From Acidobacteria bacterium 13_2_20CM_57_17 (lineage in GTDB: Bacteria > Acidobacteriota > Terriglobia > Acidiferrales > UBA7541), in NCBI GenBank assembly GCA_001914785.1, contig MNDE01000133.1, forward strand, positions 1-34,325: 34,325 nt of DNA. The letters run 5' to 3'. The notes beneath the pieces were generated by a model. The model made no database searches, was not told the origin of the DNA, and worked only from the letters and a program-made list of their open reading frames with translations. The translations under genes were made by a program, and so were the position numbers. Shown one piece after another: positions 7,909-16,673 of this stretch; within the stretch, counting starts at the first letter, position 1, and each line of letters opens with the position of its first letter.

Positions 7909-8292
7909 ATGTCCGACTATCTGCTCAAGACCGAACCTTCCGAGTATTCGTTCGCCGACCTTCAGCGCGACAAAGTCACCGTGTGGGACGGCGTTCATAA
8001 TCCCGTGGCTTTGAGGAATCTTGGTGCGATGAAGCCTGGCGACAGGCTGATTATCTATGAAACCGGCGACAACAAAAGCGCCGTCGGCACCGCCACAGTC
8101 GTCTCCGTCGATACCTCCAATACCAAAAATCCCGCTGTCGAAATCAAAGCGGGAAAACCGCTCGCAAAATCAGTCACCCTGCAGCAAATCAAATCCAACA
8201 AACTTTTCACAGATTCTCCACTCGTCCGCATCGGCCGCCTCTCCGTCGTTCCGCTCACCCCGGCGCAGTACAAGGTCTTAACAGGCGACTGA
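7909..8292 (+). CDS. EVE-domain protein (thymocyte nuclear protein-like)
   Basis: This 127-residue protein begins MSDYLLKTEPSEYSF and has VWDGVHNPVALRNL, the GDRLIIYETG strand and a late VRIGRLSVVPLT strand, the standard EVE/Thy28 pattern (family consensus WLLKTEP, YSF, WDGVRN). EVE domains resemble PUA/YTH folds and are thought to bind modified bases in DNA or RNA. The protein is somewhat short at the C-terminus compared with the 150-residue norm. It is a single gene after a 150-bp gap, with no restriction or McrB partner adjacent, so a role in defence is not supported by context. Confidence 0.9.
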   Translation: MSDYLLKTEPSEYSFADLQRDKVTVWDGVHNPVALRNLGAMKPGDRLIIYETGDNKSAVGTATVVSVDTSNTKNPAVEIKAGKPLAKSVTLQQIKSNKLFTDSPLVRIGRLSVVPLTPAQYKVLTGD

Positions 8293-8350
8293 TTCTATAA
8301 ACCCGCGTATGATGCGGAAGCAAAATAGCGAAATCACGAGGTTCCATCAT

Positions 8351-9415
8351 ATGAAACGTCCTATTTTTGTTCTGCTCTTTTTCGCGGCCGTTCCTCTTTT
8401 CGCCCAGCAACCGCCGGAAATTCGTTTCCACTCCGTTCCTGACTTTCTGAAACTTCCGCCCGATATTTATCTCGGCGAAGCCGCCGGCGTCGCCGTCAAT
8501 TCGAAGGGTCACGTCTTCGTTTTCTCCCGCGGCAACACTGCGGGCCCCGCCTACGGCGCCGCTGCCGCGCAACTCCTTGAGTTTGCGCCCGACGGAAAAT
8601 TTCTCCGCGAGATCGGCCACAACCTCTACGCCTGGTCCTTCGCCCACACCGTCAAAGTCGATAAGGACGACAACATCTGGGTCACCGACAAAGGCTCCGA
8701 CATGGTCATCAAGTTCAATCCCGAAGGACGCGTCGTTTTGGTCTTTGGCCGCAAGCAGGAAGCTTCCGACGAAGGCACCGAGCCGCTCAAGCACGTCAAG
8801 CCGCCGTTGCCTCCCGTGGATGGAATGTTCCGCCAGGTCACCGACGTCGCTTGGGACGCTTCCGGCAACGCGTACATCAGCGATGGCTACGTCAATTCAC
8901 GCATCGCCAAGGTCGATAAGGACGGCAACTGGCTCAAGTCCTGGGGCGAGCCCGGCGATCAGCCCGGCCAGTTCAACGTCCCGCACAGCCTGGCCGTCGA
9001 TGCCCAGAACAACATTTACGTCGCCGACCGCGGCAACCGCAGCATCCAGGTTTTCAATACCGACGGAAAGTTTCTCCGCCAATTCACGATCGACGTCCCC
9101 GCGCCCGCCGACGCCCGCCCGGCCATCGGGAACAAACCTTCTTCAACAACCGGCACGATGTCTCCCGGCGCGCCCTGGACTCTCTGCATTACGCCCGGGC
9201 CAAATCAAGTCCTCTATACTTCTGATGCTTTTCCCGGCCGCATCTACAAACTTTCTCTCGATGGAAAAGTTCTCGGTGTCCTCGGCAAATCCGGCAAACA
9301 GCTCGGCCAATTCGGCTGGATTCACGAAATTGCCTGCCCCTCTGCCGACGAACTCTACGTCGCCGAACTCCTGAACTGGCGCATCCAGAAACTCATTCTC
9401 GAACCAGCTCGCTAG
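8351..9415 (+). CDS. Secreted NHL-repeat beta-propeller protein
   Basis: The start at ATG 8351 gives a clean signal peptide (MKRPIFVLLFFAAVPLFAQ, about 19 residues); an upstream ATG at 8309 would add 14 charged residues before it. The mature 335 residues hold at least four NHL-type blades, each with a V-D-GN-YVAD pattern, such as VDKDDNIWVTDKG, VAWDASGNAYISD, VDAQNNIYVADRG and a final ELYVAELLNWRIQKL. This is the layout of six-bladed propellers, including the peptidyl-hydroxyglycine amidating-lyase-like family, but catalytic metal ligands are not identifiable with confidence. It is exported to the periplasm. No operon partner is apparent. Confidence 0.85.
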   Translation: MKRPIFVLLFFAAVPLFAQQPPEIRFHSVPDFLKLPPDIYLGEAAGVAVNSKGHVFVFSRGNTAGPAYGAAAAQLLEFAPDGKFLREIGHNLYAWSFAHTVKVDKDDNIWVTDKGSDMVIKFNPEGRVVLVFGRKQEASDEGTEPLKHVKPPLPPVDGMFRQVTDVAWDASGNAYISDGYVNSRIAKVDKDGNWLKSWGEPGDQPGQFNVPHSLAVDAQNNIYVADRGNRSIQVFNTDGKFLRQFTIDVPAPADARPAIGNKPSSTTGTMSPGAPWTLCITPGPNQVLYTSDAFPGRIYKLSLDGKVLGVLGKSGKQLGQFGWIHEIACPSADELYVAELLNWRIQKLILEPAR

Positions 9416-9442
9416 CGCTGTACCGAAAACATTTCGTCGCGT

Positions 9443-10315
9443 TTAAGCCGGCTCGAACAGCAGCGGAAAAAATTGGCCGCCCATTTTCTCCCCGCGAGGA
9501 ATTACCGGAACACCCGCGAGCAGCGGTTCATCCGCATTGGACATTACGCCGTCGCGAAAAACGTTGATCACCGTGGCGCGCCGCGGAGCCGGCGTGTCGT
9601 TGGCGCGCGAACCGTGCATCGTTCGCGCATGGTGAAAGGAACTCTCTCCTTTTTTCAATTCGATGGCCACGGGCTTGAATTTTTCTTTCAAGTCTTCCGG
9701 CAGACTGTTGCGGATGCCGTCCATTTCTCCAGTCAGAACCGGTTTGGGCAAGTCTGGCCACTTGTGGCTTCCGGGAACGTAATTCAAGCAGCCGTTTTCG
9801 CGCGTGGAATCGTCCAAGCCAATCCAGCAAGTGAGATGCGCCAAGGGCGTCGTCCTTGTCCAGTAAGAATAATCCTGGTGCCAGGCCACCACTCCGCCAT
9901 GGCGCGCCGGTTTGCAAAAGAGCTGGTCGTGCCAGAAGCGCACTGGACCGCCGAGCACTTGCGACGCCGGTACCAGGAACGCGGGGTTCCAGAGCAGGTC
10001 GTGGAAGCCTGGCAAAACGCGCCAGGCTCCGAGGGCGTGAAAAACTACGCGGTTCGGGTCCGTCGATTCGTTGGAATGGTATTCGTGGAATAAATGCCGG
10101 CCAGGATGAGCAGGATCCATGAGCAGTTCCAACTCCGCCCGCAGAGCTTCCACCTGCGCGTCGGTCAGAATGCGAACGCCCTTCAGGTAACCGTTTTCGC
10201 GGAAGAATTCGAGCTGCTTCTGGCTCAGGCGATAGCGATTCCAGTCGCCAGTAGCAGTTGAGCGGGGAAATAGCGTGCTGACGGGTTGATGATAACGGGA
10301 TAAGTCTTCGATCAT
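9443..10315 (-). CDS. Phytanoyl-CoA dioxygenase (PhyH) family protein
   Basis: The 290-residue protein has the Fe(II)/2-oxoglutarate ligand set of the PhyH family: the HQD pair at His146 and Asp148 in [10 protein letters not shown], a second His234 in [11 protein letters not shown], and RR245-246 in a position suitable for 2-oxoglutarate binding. [23 protein letters not shown] (164-186) is the typical family block. No signal peptide is present. The reaction is hydroxylation of a small molecule or lipid, but the substrate is not given by context. It is divergent from the NHL gene's neighbourhood and about 37 bp upstream (in its transcription sense) of nothing on the same strand except the cupin gene behind it. 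Confidence 0.88.
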   Translation of the reverse strand: MIEDLSRYHQPVSTLFPRSTATGDWNRYRLSQKQLEFFRENGYLKGVRILTDAQVEALRAELELLMDPAHPGRHLFHEYHSNESTDPNRVVFHALGAWRVLPGFHDLLWNPAFLVPASQVLGGPVRFWHDQLFCKPARHGGVVAWHQDYSYWTRTTPLAHLTCWIGLDDSTRENGCLNYVPGSHKWPDLPKPVLTGEMDGIRNSLPEDLKEKFKPVAIELKKGESSFHHARTMHGSRANDTPAPRRATVINVFRDGVMSNADEPLLAGVPVIPRGEKMGGQFFPLLFEPA

Positions 10316-10352
10316 GGAAGACGCTCGACTTTTCTTTTTCTCTGATTTACAG

Positions 10353-11042
10353 CTATTTCAGTTCAACCTCTACGATTTGTCCTTCGGCACTCCCTGCGTT
10401 GGCGAGAGTGTGAGTGACCTTGGCGTCCACCCAATGGAAATCGCCGCGATTGATCTCGTGCTTGATGGATTGGCCGTCGGGCGCAGTCATTTTCAAGGTG
10501 AATCCTGTCACGGCGACGATGAGATATGGGCGTACATGTGTGTGCATCGCGGAGGTGGCGCCAGGTGCAAGGTTCCAATTGTAAATGCGGGCGCTGGGAT
10601 TTTCCGCGGCAACAGTTGCGGCAGTGACTGGCGACGGCGATTGCGGACGAACCAGGAACTCGACGTCCAGCACATCATAGGGATTCGCACCTACATTGTG
10701 GACCCGGTGCGTGTACGAGCTGCCGGCGAGAGTGAGTGCTGAAAAAGTTCTAGGCTCGGAACGAGATGGCGGGCCTTCCTTCTCGTTCCATACTTGCTGC
10801 GTGATCGAGGTGCTCGAGAGGGGAATGGCGACGCGATCGTGCGTATGAGTATGGTAGAGCGTGCGCTCGCCGGGCGGCAGAGTCAGATGAATGACGACTA
10901 CGGATTCATTTTTCAGCACTACGTGATGAAGCGGCTCGTTCTCGACGGGTACGGGCTCAACGGGCACAGGCGTCGAGGCTTCTTGCGCCGCAAAGATAAA
11001 GGACGAGAAAAGGAAAACTACTGAATACGTTTTCGCAGTCAT
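10353..11042 (-). CDS. Secreted bicupin protein
   Basis: From ATG 11042 the product is 229 residues with an N-terminal signal peptide ([20 protein letters not shown]). The same frame stays open upstream to 11219, but that part is Arg/Pro-rich and precedes the signal, so it was excluded. Two cupin halves are visible: [16 protein letters not shown] with histidines for metal, and [19 protein letters not shown] with later [15 protein letters not shown]. Such proteins bind a metal and often an organic acid or act as dioxygenases or sensors. The exported location points to an extracytoplasmic role. It is transcribed toward the PhyH gene 38 bp away and could be in one unit with it. Confidence 0.75.
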   Translation of the reverse strand: MTAKTYSVVFLFSSFIFAAQEASTPVPVEPVPVENEPLHHVVLKNESVVVIHLTLPPGERTLYHTHTHDRVAIPLSSTSITQQVWNEKEGPPSRSEPRTFSALTLAGSSYTHRVHNVGANPYDVLDVEFLVRPQSPSPVTAATVAAENPSARIYNWNLAPGATSAMHTHVRPYLIVAVTGFTLKMTAPDGQSIKHEINRGDFHWVDAKVTHTLANAGSAEGQIVEVELK

Positions 11043-11666
11043 AGTTCCTGCGTTCCACCTTAGGCGAAGCGACTGGAACGGTATGCTACATCGGTTTTCA
11101 CGACGTGGCATTCCCCGCAGCGATTTGGCCGCGACTCGCTTTCGAGAGGGATGGGGGGTACATACACCCCCATTACACGCATGAATATGAAAACAAACGG
11201 GTTGCAAAATGGGTTCCACCTAAGTGTATGAAAAGAAAGGGGCGGATTCTTTCGAGATGAGGGACCCAAAATGGGACTGGAAGCGGGGGTGATAACGGGG
11301 AGTTCCGCGAGGGCGCAGTCGAGAGTTCACAATCCATGCTACCATGAATTACATAATTTGTCAAATACAACTATAGTACTAGTATTTAGCGAGATGACAT
11401 CATTTGTTCGAATGATTTTGCAAAGAGAAGAAAACAAAGGAGTAGAGCTCACTGTGTACCCGGGCAATGGCCTAAGAGCCCTGGACGGCGAAGGGCCGAT
11501 GCGAGGAGAGGGGCGGGGTCTTTTTTCAACGCTCGCTTCCCGCGAGACCAAAATGCGTTTTGCCGCAGAGGCAGCGGGTCAGATTGAATGAGTGGCAGGG
11601 GCTGGCTTGTCCGGTGGTTTGCAAGCGCAGTAGAATGGGTGTTTGCACGCCGAGGAGGGATCCGCC
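11043..11666. other. Intergenic region, AT-rich island and hairpin, no supported gene
   Basis: The 624 bp between the cupin and the dehydrogenase genes hold the leaders of both. There is a 7-bp hairpin ATGGGGG/CCCCCAT at 11151-11173 and an AT-rich patch at about 11340-11400 that stands out in this GC-rich region. The 106-codon open frame at 11271-11591 has no start context or family resemblance and is not called. Confidence 0.5.
11363..11387. promoter_or_regulatory. 25-bp imperfect dyad, operator-like
   Basis: Outer arms AAATAC and GTATTT are perfect inverted repeats, and 9 of 12 positions across the 25-bp dyad are complementary; an inner TACTAGTA palindrome (11377-11384) is nested in it. 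It sits 280 bp before the dehydrogenase start and 320 bp before the cupin start, in the AT-rich patch. It could be an operator for a regulator of either gene. The regulator is unknown; this is a pattern reading only. Confidence 0.35.
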
Positions 11667-13241
11667 ATGGCTACTGCCGAAAAGATTGTGCACGTTTCGG
11701 AATTCACCAACGAGCCGTTTATCGATTTCTCGAAGCCGGAAAACCGGACGCGCATGCAGGAGGCACTGAAAAAGGTGAAGGCGGAGTTTGGGCGCGAATA
11801 CCCGATGTGGCTGAACGGACGCCGGACAATCACAACGGAAAAGCGCACGTCGACGAACCCTTCGCATCCCATGGAAATTATCGGTGTTTTCCAGAATGCC
11901 GCGGCGGACATGGCCAGAAAAGCAGTCGAAGACGCCCACAAGTATTTTGATACGTGGAAGAAAGTGTCGCCGCAGGAGCGGGCGAAGTTTCTTTTCCGCG
12001 CGGCGCAGATTGTGCGGGAGCGGAAGTTCGAGCTGAACGCGCTGGTGTGCTACGAAGTGGGGAAGACGTGGACGGAAGCGGATGCGGACATCGCGGAAAC
12101 GATCGACTTCCTGGAATACTACGGGCGCGAAATGCTGCGTCTGGGCGAGCCGCAAAGGCTGGTGCCGATGCGCGGCGAGCGCAACTACCTGGTCTATATT
12201 CCACTGGGCGTAGGCGTGATCATTCCACCGTGGAATTTTCCTTGCGCGATCATGGCGGGAATGACGGCGGCGTCGCTGGTTACGGGAAATACGGTGGTGC
12301 TGAAGCCGGCGGCGGACTCGCCGACGATCGCGGCGAAATTCATCGACATCCTTTTTGAGGCGGGCATTCCTAAGGAAGCGGTGAACTTCATCACAGGGCC
12401 GGGGAGCGTGATTGGCGACGTGCTGGTACAGCATCCGAAGACGCGGTACATCGGGTTTACGGGGTCGAAGGAAGTGGGCCTGCGTATCAGCGAGCTGGCC
12501 GGGAAAACCGTGCCAGGACAGATGTGGATCAAGCGCACGGTGCTGGAAATGGGCGGCAAGGACGGAATTGTGGTGGACGAGGAAGCCGACATTGACGCGG
12601 CAGTAGAAGGCACGGTGCAGGCGGCATTCGGGTACCAGGGGCAGAAATGTTCGGCATGCTCGCGCGCGATTGTCTCGGAGAAGATTTACGACACGTTCGT
12701 GCAGAAGCTGGTGGAACGCACGAAGAAAATTACGGTGGGGCCGAGCGACGATCCCAACAATTACATGGGGCCGGTGGTCAGCCAGTCAGCGATGAAAACG
12801 ATTCTGGATTACATCGAAGTTGGCAAGAAGGAAGGGAAGCTGCTGACAGGCGGGAAGCGCGCGGCGGGAGACGGCTACTTCATCGAGCCTACGATTATCG
12901 CGAATGTCGATCCGAAAGCGCGGCTGGCGCAGGAAGAAGTGTTTGGGCCGGTGCTGGCGGTGATCAAGGCGAAAAATTTCGATCAGGCGCTGGAGATTGC
13001 GAACAATACGGAATTTGGACTGACCGGCGCGGTGTACTCAAAGAATCCGGAAAAAATACGGAAGGCGGAGGAGACATTTCACGTCGGCAATCTTTATCTG
13101 AACCGGAAGTGCACGGGCGCGATGGTCGGAGCACACCCGTTTGGCGGATTCAACATGTCCGGGACGGACTCGAAAGCGGGCGGGAAAGATTATTTGCTGC
13201 TGTTTATGCAGGGCAAGTCGATCGCGGAAAAAGTGAGCTAA
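11667..13241 (+). CDS. L-glutamate gamma-semialdehyde (P5C) dehydrogenase, RocA-type
   Basis: The start ATG 11667 follows GAGGAGGGA 7 bp upstream; an earlier in-frame start at 11643 precedes that ribosome-binding site and was not used. The 524-residue product is a full-length ALDH: PWNFP (188-192, Asn190), FTGSKEVG (264-271), LEMGGK (293-298, Glu294) and catalytic Cys328 in GQKCSACSR. Length and blocks fit the P5C dehydrogenase/RocA group, which oxidises glutamate semialdehyde to glutamate in proline and ornithine degradation. The neighbouring convergent gene is an amino-acid permease, which supports a link to amino-acid catabolism, but a proline dehydrogenase gene is absent from the window. 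Confidence 0.9.
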   Translation: MATAEKIVHVSEFTNEPFIDFSKPENRTRMQEALKKVKAEFGREYPMWLNGRRTITTEKRTSTNPSHPMEIIGVFQNAAADMARKAVEDAHKYFDTWKKVSPQERAKFLFRAAQIVRERKFELNALVCYEVGKTWTEADADIAETIDFLEYYGREMLRLGEPQRLVPMRGERNYLVYIPLGVGVIIPPWNFPCAIMAGMTAASLVTGNTVVLKPAADSPTIAAKFIDILFEAGIPKEAVNFITGPGSVIGDVLVQHPKTRYIGFTGSKEVGLRISELAGKTVPGQMWIKRTVLEMGGKDGIVVDEEADIDAAVEGTVQAAFGYQGQKCSACSRAIVSEKIYDTFVQKLVERTKKITVGPSDDPNNYMGPVVSQSAMKTILDYIEVGKKEGKLLTGGKRAAGDGYFIEPTIIANVDPKARLAQEEVFGPVLAVIKAKNFDQALEIANNTEFGLTGAVYSKNPEKIRKAEETFHVGNLYLNRKCTGAMVGAHPFGGFNMSGTDSKAGGKDYLLLFMQGKSIAEKVS

Positions 13242-14659
13242 GGACTTTTTCCCGCCATAGCGTCGGCGCGCTGCGTGACCCACTTCAAAACGCGAAAGAC
13301 CGGATAGCTGAGCACGAGCATGCCTAGCGCCAGCGGAGCGTTCTTCTGGTCGGTGACGATCGAACCAATTAGAAAGAGCACGGAAGCGGCGAGGGCGATT
13401 CCCGTGGACCACGGATAGCCCCACGCGCGGTAGGGCCGCGCCATCTGCGGCTCGCGCTTGCGCAACGCGAAGAGAGAAAAATAGGAAAGCGTATAGTTGG
13501 CGACAAAGAAGAACGAAAGCATGGCAATGACGCGTTCGAAGGCATTGGCGCTGAGGAAGGAAACGAGGACAAAGAGGACGCCGACAATCGTACTGAGGAG
13601 CAGAGAGATGGTCGGAGTTCCTCCGGCATTGACTCGCGTGGCGCGGCGGAAAAATAATCCGTCACAACTCATGGCATAGAGAGTGCGCGAACAGAAAAGC
13701 TGATTGGCGTTTAGACAGCTCAACATGGAAATGATCATGATCGAGCGAATGATGGGGTCGCCAAGAGTTCCAAAGACGCGGTCGGCGACGGCGCCAAGAA
13801 CGAAATTATTCCCGGCGATTTCCCGCATCGGCAGGACGTACAACGCGATGAGATTCAGCAGCAGATAAATCCCCATGATGGAGAAGACGCTGCCGAAAAT
13901 GGCGCGCGGAACGTCGCGGCCGGGATTGCGGACTTCCTCGCCAAAATAAATGACACCGTCCCAGCCGTCGATTGTGTAAATCACGGCCTGCAGACCGAGC
14001 ATGACGGCGATGGCCAGGGGCCACCCAGCGGGCAAAGGAAGCGATGACGAGGCGGATTGCACCGCCGCTTGGTGCGCCGGGCCGCCGAGAAGAAAGCAAG
14101 CGAGCACCAAAACAAAAAAGGCGCCGGTCTTCATCGCGGCAGTGAATAGTTGCGCGCCACTGCCCCACTTAATTCCGCGCCATTGCAAGATTCCGAATCC
14201 GCAGATGATGGCAATGGAAATGATTTCTACTCTCGTGTCGCCGGCGAGAACAGGGAAAAGGTGCCCGCTGTATTCGGCGATGACGATACCGACAGCGGCG
14301 GCAGTGCCACAAGTGGAAAGCCAATCGCTCCAGCCGACAATGAAGCCGGCGTAGTCGCCAAGAGCGCGGCGAGAAAAATTGTACTGGCCGCCGCTGCGGG
14401 GAATCGCTGCGCCAAGCTCCGCCATGGAAGATGCGCCGGAAAATGCGTAGAGTCCGCCGAGAACCCAAACGCCGAGAAACATCCATACGCTGGGAAGAAG
14501 TTTGGCGACGTCGCCAGGCGTTCGAACGATGCCAGCGGCGATGGTGTTTCCGATGGCCGCGGCCATACCAAACCACATGCCGAGAACCTGAAGCAACCGG
14601 CCGCGCCCAACTGTGCGCGTGGAACTAGCGATGGAAGAGGCTTCCGTTATGCCAGACAA
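13238..14659 (-). CDS. APC-superfamily amino-acid permease
   Basis: The product is 473 residues with about 12 membrane segments and the APC signature: GMAAAIGNTIAAGIVRTPG in TM1, AELGAAIPRSGGQYNFSRRALG in TM2-3 and WDGVIYFGEEVRNPGRDVPRAIFGS in TM6-7. The start is inferred as TTG 14659 (just before SGITEASS), because no ATG or GTG gives a fitting N-terminus; the frame is open upstream to 14992 but that part is Arg/Pro-rich. Its stop overlaps the end of the dehydrogenase gene by 4 bp on the opposite strand. It probably takes up amino acids; the transported substrate is not known. Confidence 0.85.
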   Translation of the reverse strand: MSGITEASSIASSTRTVGRGRLLQVLGMWFGMAAAIGNTIAAGIVRTPGDVAKLLPSVWMFLGVWVLGGLYAFSGASSMAELGAAIPRSGGQYNFSRRALGDYAGFIVGWSDWLSTCGTAAAVGIVIAEYSGHLFPVLAGDTRVEIISIAIICGFGILQWRGIKWGSGAQLFTAAMKTGAFFVLVLACFLLGGPAHQAAVQSASSSLPLPAGWPLAIAVMLGLQAVIYTIDGWDGVIYFGEEVRNPGRDVPRAIFGSVFSIMGIYLLLNLIALYVLPMREIAGNNFVLGAVADRVFGTLGDPIIRSIMIISMLSCLNANQLFCSRTLYAMSCDGLFFRRATRVNAGGTPTISLLLSTIVGVLFVLVSFLSANAFERVIAMLSFFFVANYTLSYFSLFALRKREPQMARPYRAWGYPWSTGIALAASVLFLIGSIVTDQKNAPLALGMLVLSYPVFRVLKWVTQRADAMAGKSP

Positions 14660-14760
14660 TGTGGGATCTCGAGGGATGCGTGAAACGGAGCCATCATATC
14701 GGGGGGAAGGGAAAAAGCAAGTTGGAAGTGGGAATTCGATTGCGGGTCGATTCGAGAGTG

Positions 14761-15450
14761 TTAATGGGGAGTGCCGACGAAATTCCATTTGCCCCAAGCG
14801 AAATGCTCGTGCACGGGGACGAAGTGAGCGCGGGCAATTTTTTTGATGAGTTCGGGCTGGCCGAGCCATTGCTCGTAGGTGCGGCGCTCGTAATGGGTCA
14901 TGGTGGCGAAGGCGTCCATCTTGCTGGAAATTCTTCGCACGGGAGGGAGTTCGGAAATGAAGTGCACAAAAGTCAAAAAGGGAGTGCACCACGGCTCGAC
15001 GAACATGACGCGACCTTCTTTTCGCAGGACGCGCTGCATTTCCGAGAAGGTTTGATCGAGATCGTTAGGCAAGGCGGGGAGATGGTGCAGACCGCCCTGA
15101 ACAATCAGGACGTCCTTGCTACGATCAGGGAAGGGAAGTTGGCGGCAATCAGCAAGCGTGCATTTCGCGGAGCCCTTAAATTGCGCCAGGAGGCGGGGCG
15201 AGAGGTCCACGCCCTCGATGCGGGTGAAGCCGAGGCGCTCGAGGGCGATCAAGCCGTTTCCGCGGCCGCAAAAAAGCTCGACGATCTCGGCGTGGCGCGG
15301 CCATTGCGGCGCGCCCAATCGATTGAGGCGCGCGATAAATTTTTGAATTTCCTGCTCGGGCGTTTCGAAGCGCAAATACGCGGCTTCCCAAGGATCAGGG
15401 ATAAGCTTGCCCGGCGTGTCTGCTTTCAAAGTGTCAGTCGTATTTTCCAT
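14761..15450 (-). CDS. Class I SAM-dependent methyltransferase
   Basis: From ATG 15450 the product is 229 residues; an alternative ATG at 15489 adds 13 residues. Motif I is IVELFCGRGNGLIALERLG, followed by the acidic GVDLSPRLL, then DCRQLPFPDRSKDVLIVQGGLHHLP and the RVLRKEGRVMFVEPW segment characteristic of the UbiE/Methyltransf_11 group. It is cytosolic. The substrate is unknown. It lies about 100 bp behind the permease start on the same strand and is probably expressed on its own. Confidence 0.82.
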   Translation of the reverse strand: MENTTDTLKADTPGKLIPDPWEAAYLRFETPEQEIQKFIARLNRLGAPQWPRHAEIVELFCGRGNGLIALERLGFTRIEGVDLSPRLLAQFKGSAKCTLADCRQLPFPDRSKDVLIVQGGLHHLPALPNDLDQTFSEMQRVLRKEGRVMFVEPWCTPFLTFVHFISELPPVRRISSKMDAFATMTHYERRTYEQWLGQPELIKKIARAHFVPVHEHFAWGKWNFVGTPH

Positions 15451-15537
15451 TTGTGATTCACCAAGTACTTTAGCGCAAGTCGGTGGCAACTAAACAGGAC
15501 TCGAACTCAAGGAATAGCTTTAAGAAAATACGGAAAC

Positions 15538-15564
15538 TGTCGATTTCGTGGCCCCTCAATCGAC
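15538..15564 (+). promoter_or_regulatory. ECF42-type promoter 1
   Basis: TGTCGA (15538-15543), a 17-nt spacer and CGAC (15561-15564) match the published ECF42 consensus as I recall it (TGTCGA at -35, CGA/TC at -10). It lies 43 bp before the small membrane-protein start at 15607. The sequence downstream of the -10, ATATAGGTAGAG, is shared almost exactly with promoter 2, which indicates a common start region as well as a common sigma factor. Confidence 0.78.
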
Positions 15565-15606
15565 ATATAGGTAGAGCCAAGAAGAAAGGAAAAACGGGAG
15601 GCGGCC

Positions 15607-15888
15607 ATGAACGGACAACTTACTAGCTCTCGGAACTGGGAACGAATCGTGGGAGCGGCCATTGTGGGGGTCGCGCTTGCCACTTTATTTTGCAAGGCCG
15701 ATGGGGCGGCACATGGATGGAACCCTTTCGACGGGACGGCATGGGTTGTGTTAGAGGTATTGCGCCCGGTTATCCTGGCGGGCTGGCAATGCGTGCCGAC
15801 GTATTTTGCTGAAAATGCAAGATGTTTGCAGCACTTGCCACAAATTGTGGCATCCATCTGGCCATTGCTTGGCGTCATGGGCGGCTAG
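15607..15888 (+). CDS. Small membrane protein, candidate ECF42-regulon member
   Basis: The 93-residue product has a good ribosome-binding site (GGGAGG, about 7 bp before ATG 15607) and three hydrophobic stretches: residues about 13-30 (ERIVGAAIVGVALATLF), 44-62 (TAWVVLEVLRPVILAGWQC) and 79-92. Together these suggest a small integral membrane protein with two or three passes. No known domain is recognised. The ECF42-type promoter 43 bp upstream and the DGPF genes and sigma factor downstream on the same strand place it in that system. It differs from the usual cytosolic DGPF products of the group. Cys29, Cys63 and Cys74 are present; redox roles are speculative. Confidence 0.65.
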   Translation: MNGQLTSSRNWERIVGAAIVGVALATLFCKADGAAHGWNPFDGTAWVVLEVLRPVILAGWQCVPTYFAENARCLQHLPQIVASIWPLLGVMGG

Positions 15889-15966
15889 GACAGTGTGGGA
15901 TCCGGGCAGATGCGGTGTTTTGACACGCGAATCCGTAACAATCTTTTTCAGAAAAAATACCGAAGC

Positions 15967-15993
15967 TGTCGATTTCATTGGCGGTCGCTCGAC
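15967..15993 (+). promoter_or_regulatory. ECF42-type promoter 2
   Basis: TGTCGA (15967-15972), 17 nt, CGAC (15990-15993), then GTATAAGTAGAGGCAAG, near-identical to the downstream part of promoter 1. The first DGPF gene starts 81 bp later at 16074. The 5' leader includes a short CCCA/TGGG hairpin around the T-run at about 16040. Confidence 0.78.
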
Positions 15994-16073
15994 GTATAAG
16001 TAGAGGCAAGTTTGGCTGGTGGAGACGGGCGGAAAACCCAGTTTTTGGGCTTAAACGAGAAGGAGACACAACC

Positions 16074-16502
16074 ATGCGATTCATGATGCTGATGATCCCG
16101 AAGGGATACGAGAAGGCCGAGCCGGGGACCATGCCCGACGCGAAGGCCGTAGCTGCGATGATGAAGTACAACGAATCGTTGCAGAAGGCGGGCGTGCTGC
16201 TGGCGCTCGATGGCCTGCACCCGCCTTCGATGGGCGCGCGGGTCTCTTTCTCCGGAGGGAAGCCCAAGGTGACCGACGGGCCTTTCGCCGAGGCGAAGGA
16301 GATCGTTGGGGGGTACTGGATGATTGAGGTGAAGTCGAGGGAAGAGGCGCTGGAATGGGCCAAACGGTGCCCTGCTTCGGACAACGAGGTGATCGAGGTT
16401 CGGCAGGTGCAGGAGTTCTCGGACTTCCCGGCGGATGTCAAGGAAGCCGCAGCGGGGTTTTCCGAGATGCAGGTGCAGTCCAAGCAGCGCCAGGGATCAT
16501 GA
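16074..16502 (+). CDS. DGPF/YCII-domain protein 1
   Basis: The 142-residue product starts MRFMMLMIPKG and has the signature DGPFAEAKE (68-76) followed by IVGGYWMIEVKSREEALEWA, the DGPF (YCII-like, PF03795) fold. AGGAG sits 8 bp before ATG 16074, which was chosen over an upstream frame extension to 15978. DGPF proteins are the typical companions of ECF42 sigma factors; their biochemical role is unproven. It has its own ECF42-type promoter and is the first of three DGPF paralogues in a row. Confidence 0.88.
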   Translation: MRFMMLMIPKGYEKAEPGTMPDAKAVAAMMKYNESLQKAGVLLALDGLHPPSMGARVSFSGGKPKVTDGPFAEAKEIVGGYWMIEVKSREEALEWAKRCPASDNEVIEVRQVQEFSDFPADVKEAAAGFSEMQVQSKQRQGS

Positions 16503-16536
16503 AATTGCAGCCGCCTCGAAAAAAACGTCTTGGCAG

Positions 16537-16563
16537 TGTCGATTTCGCAGAGGGCCGTTCGTC
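16537..16563 (+). promoter_or_regulatory. ECF42-type promoter 3
   Basis: TGTCGA (16537-16542), 17 nt, CGTC (16560-16563), then TTATAGAGG. It precedes the second DGPF gene by 110 bp. The variant -10 (CGTC instead of CGAC) fits the published W position. Confidence 0.75.
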
Positions 16564-16673
16564 GTGCTTATAGAGGCCGGGTTTTTCAGGCCAGAGTCAA
16601 ACAGATTTAGTCGTAGGAAACCGCGACCGTTTTGCTGGGCGCGGCTTCGAACTCAAAACAAGGAGAAGACAAT

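Noticed and set aside
11271..11591. 106-codon plus-strand frame before the dehydrogenase gene
   Set aside because: Crosses the AT-rich dyad and has no supporting start context.
11526..12434. 302-codon reverse-strand frame over the P5C dehydrogenase gene
   Set aside because: Arg- and His-rich, overlapping a family-supported gene with a good ribosome-binding site.
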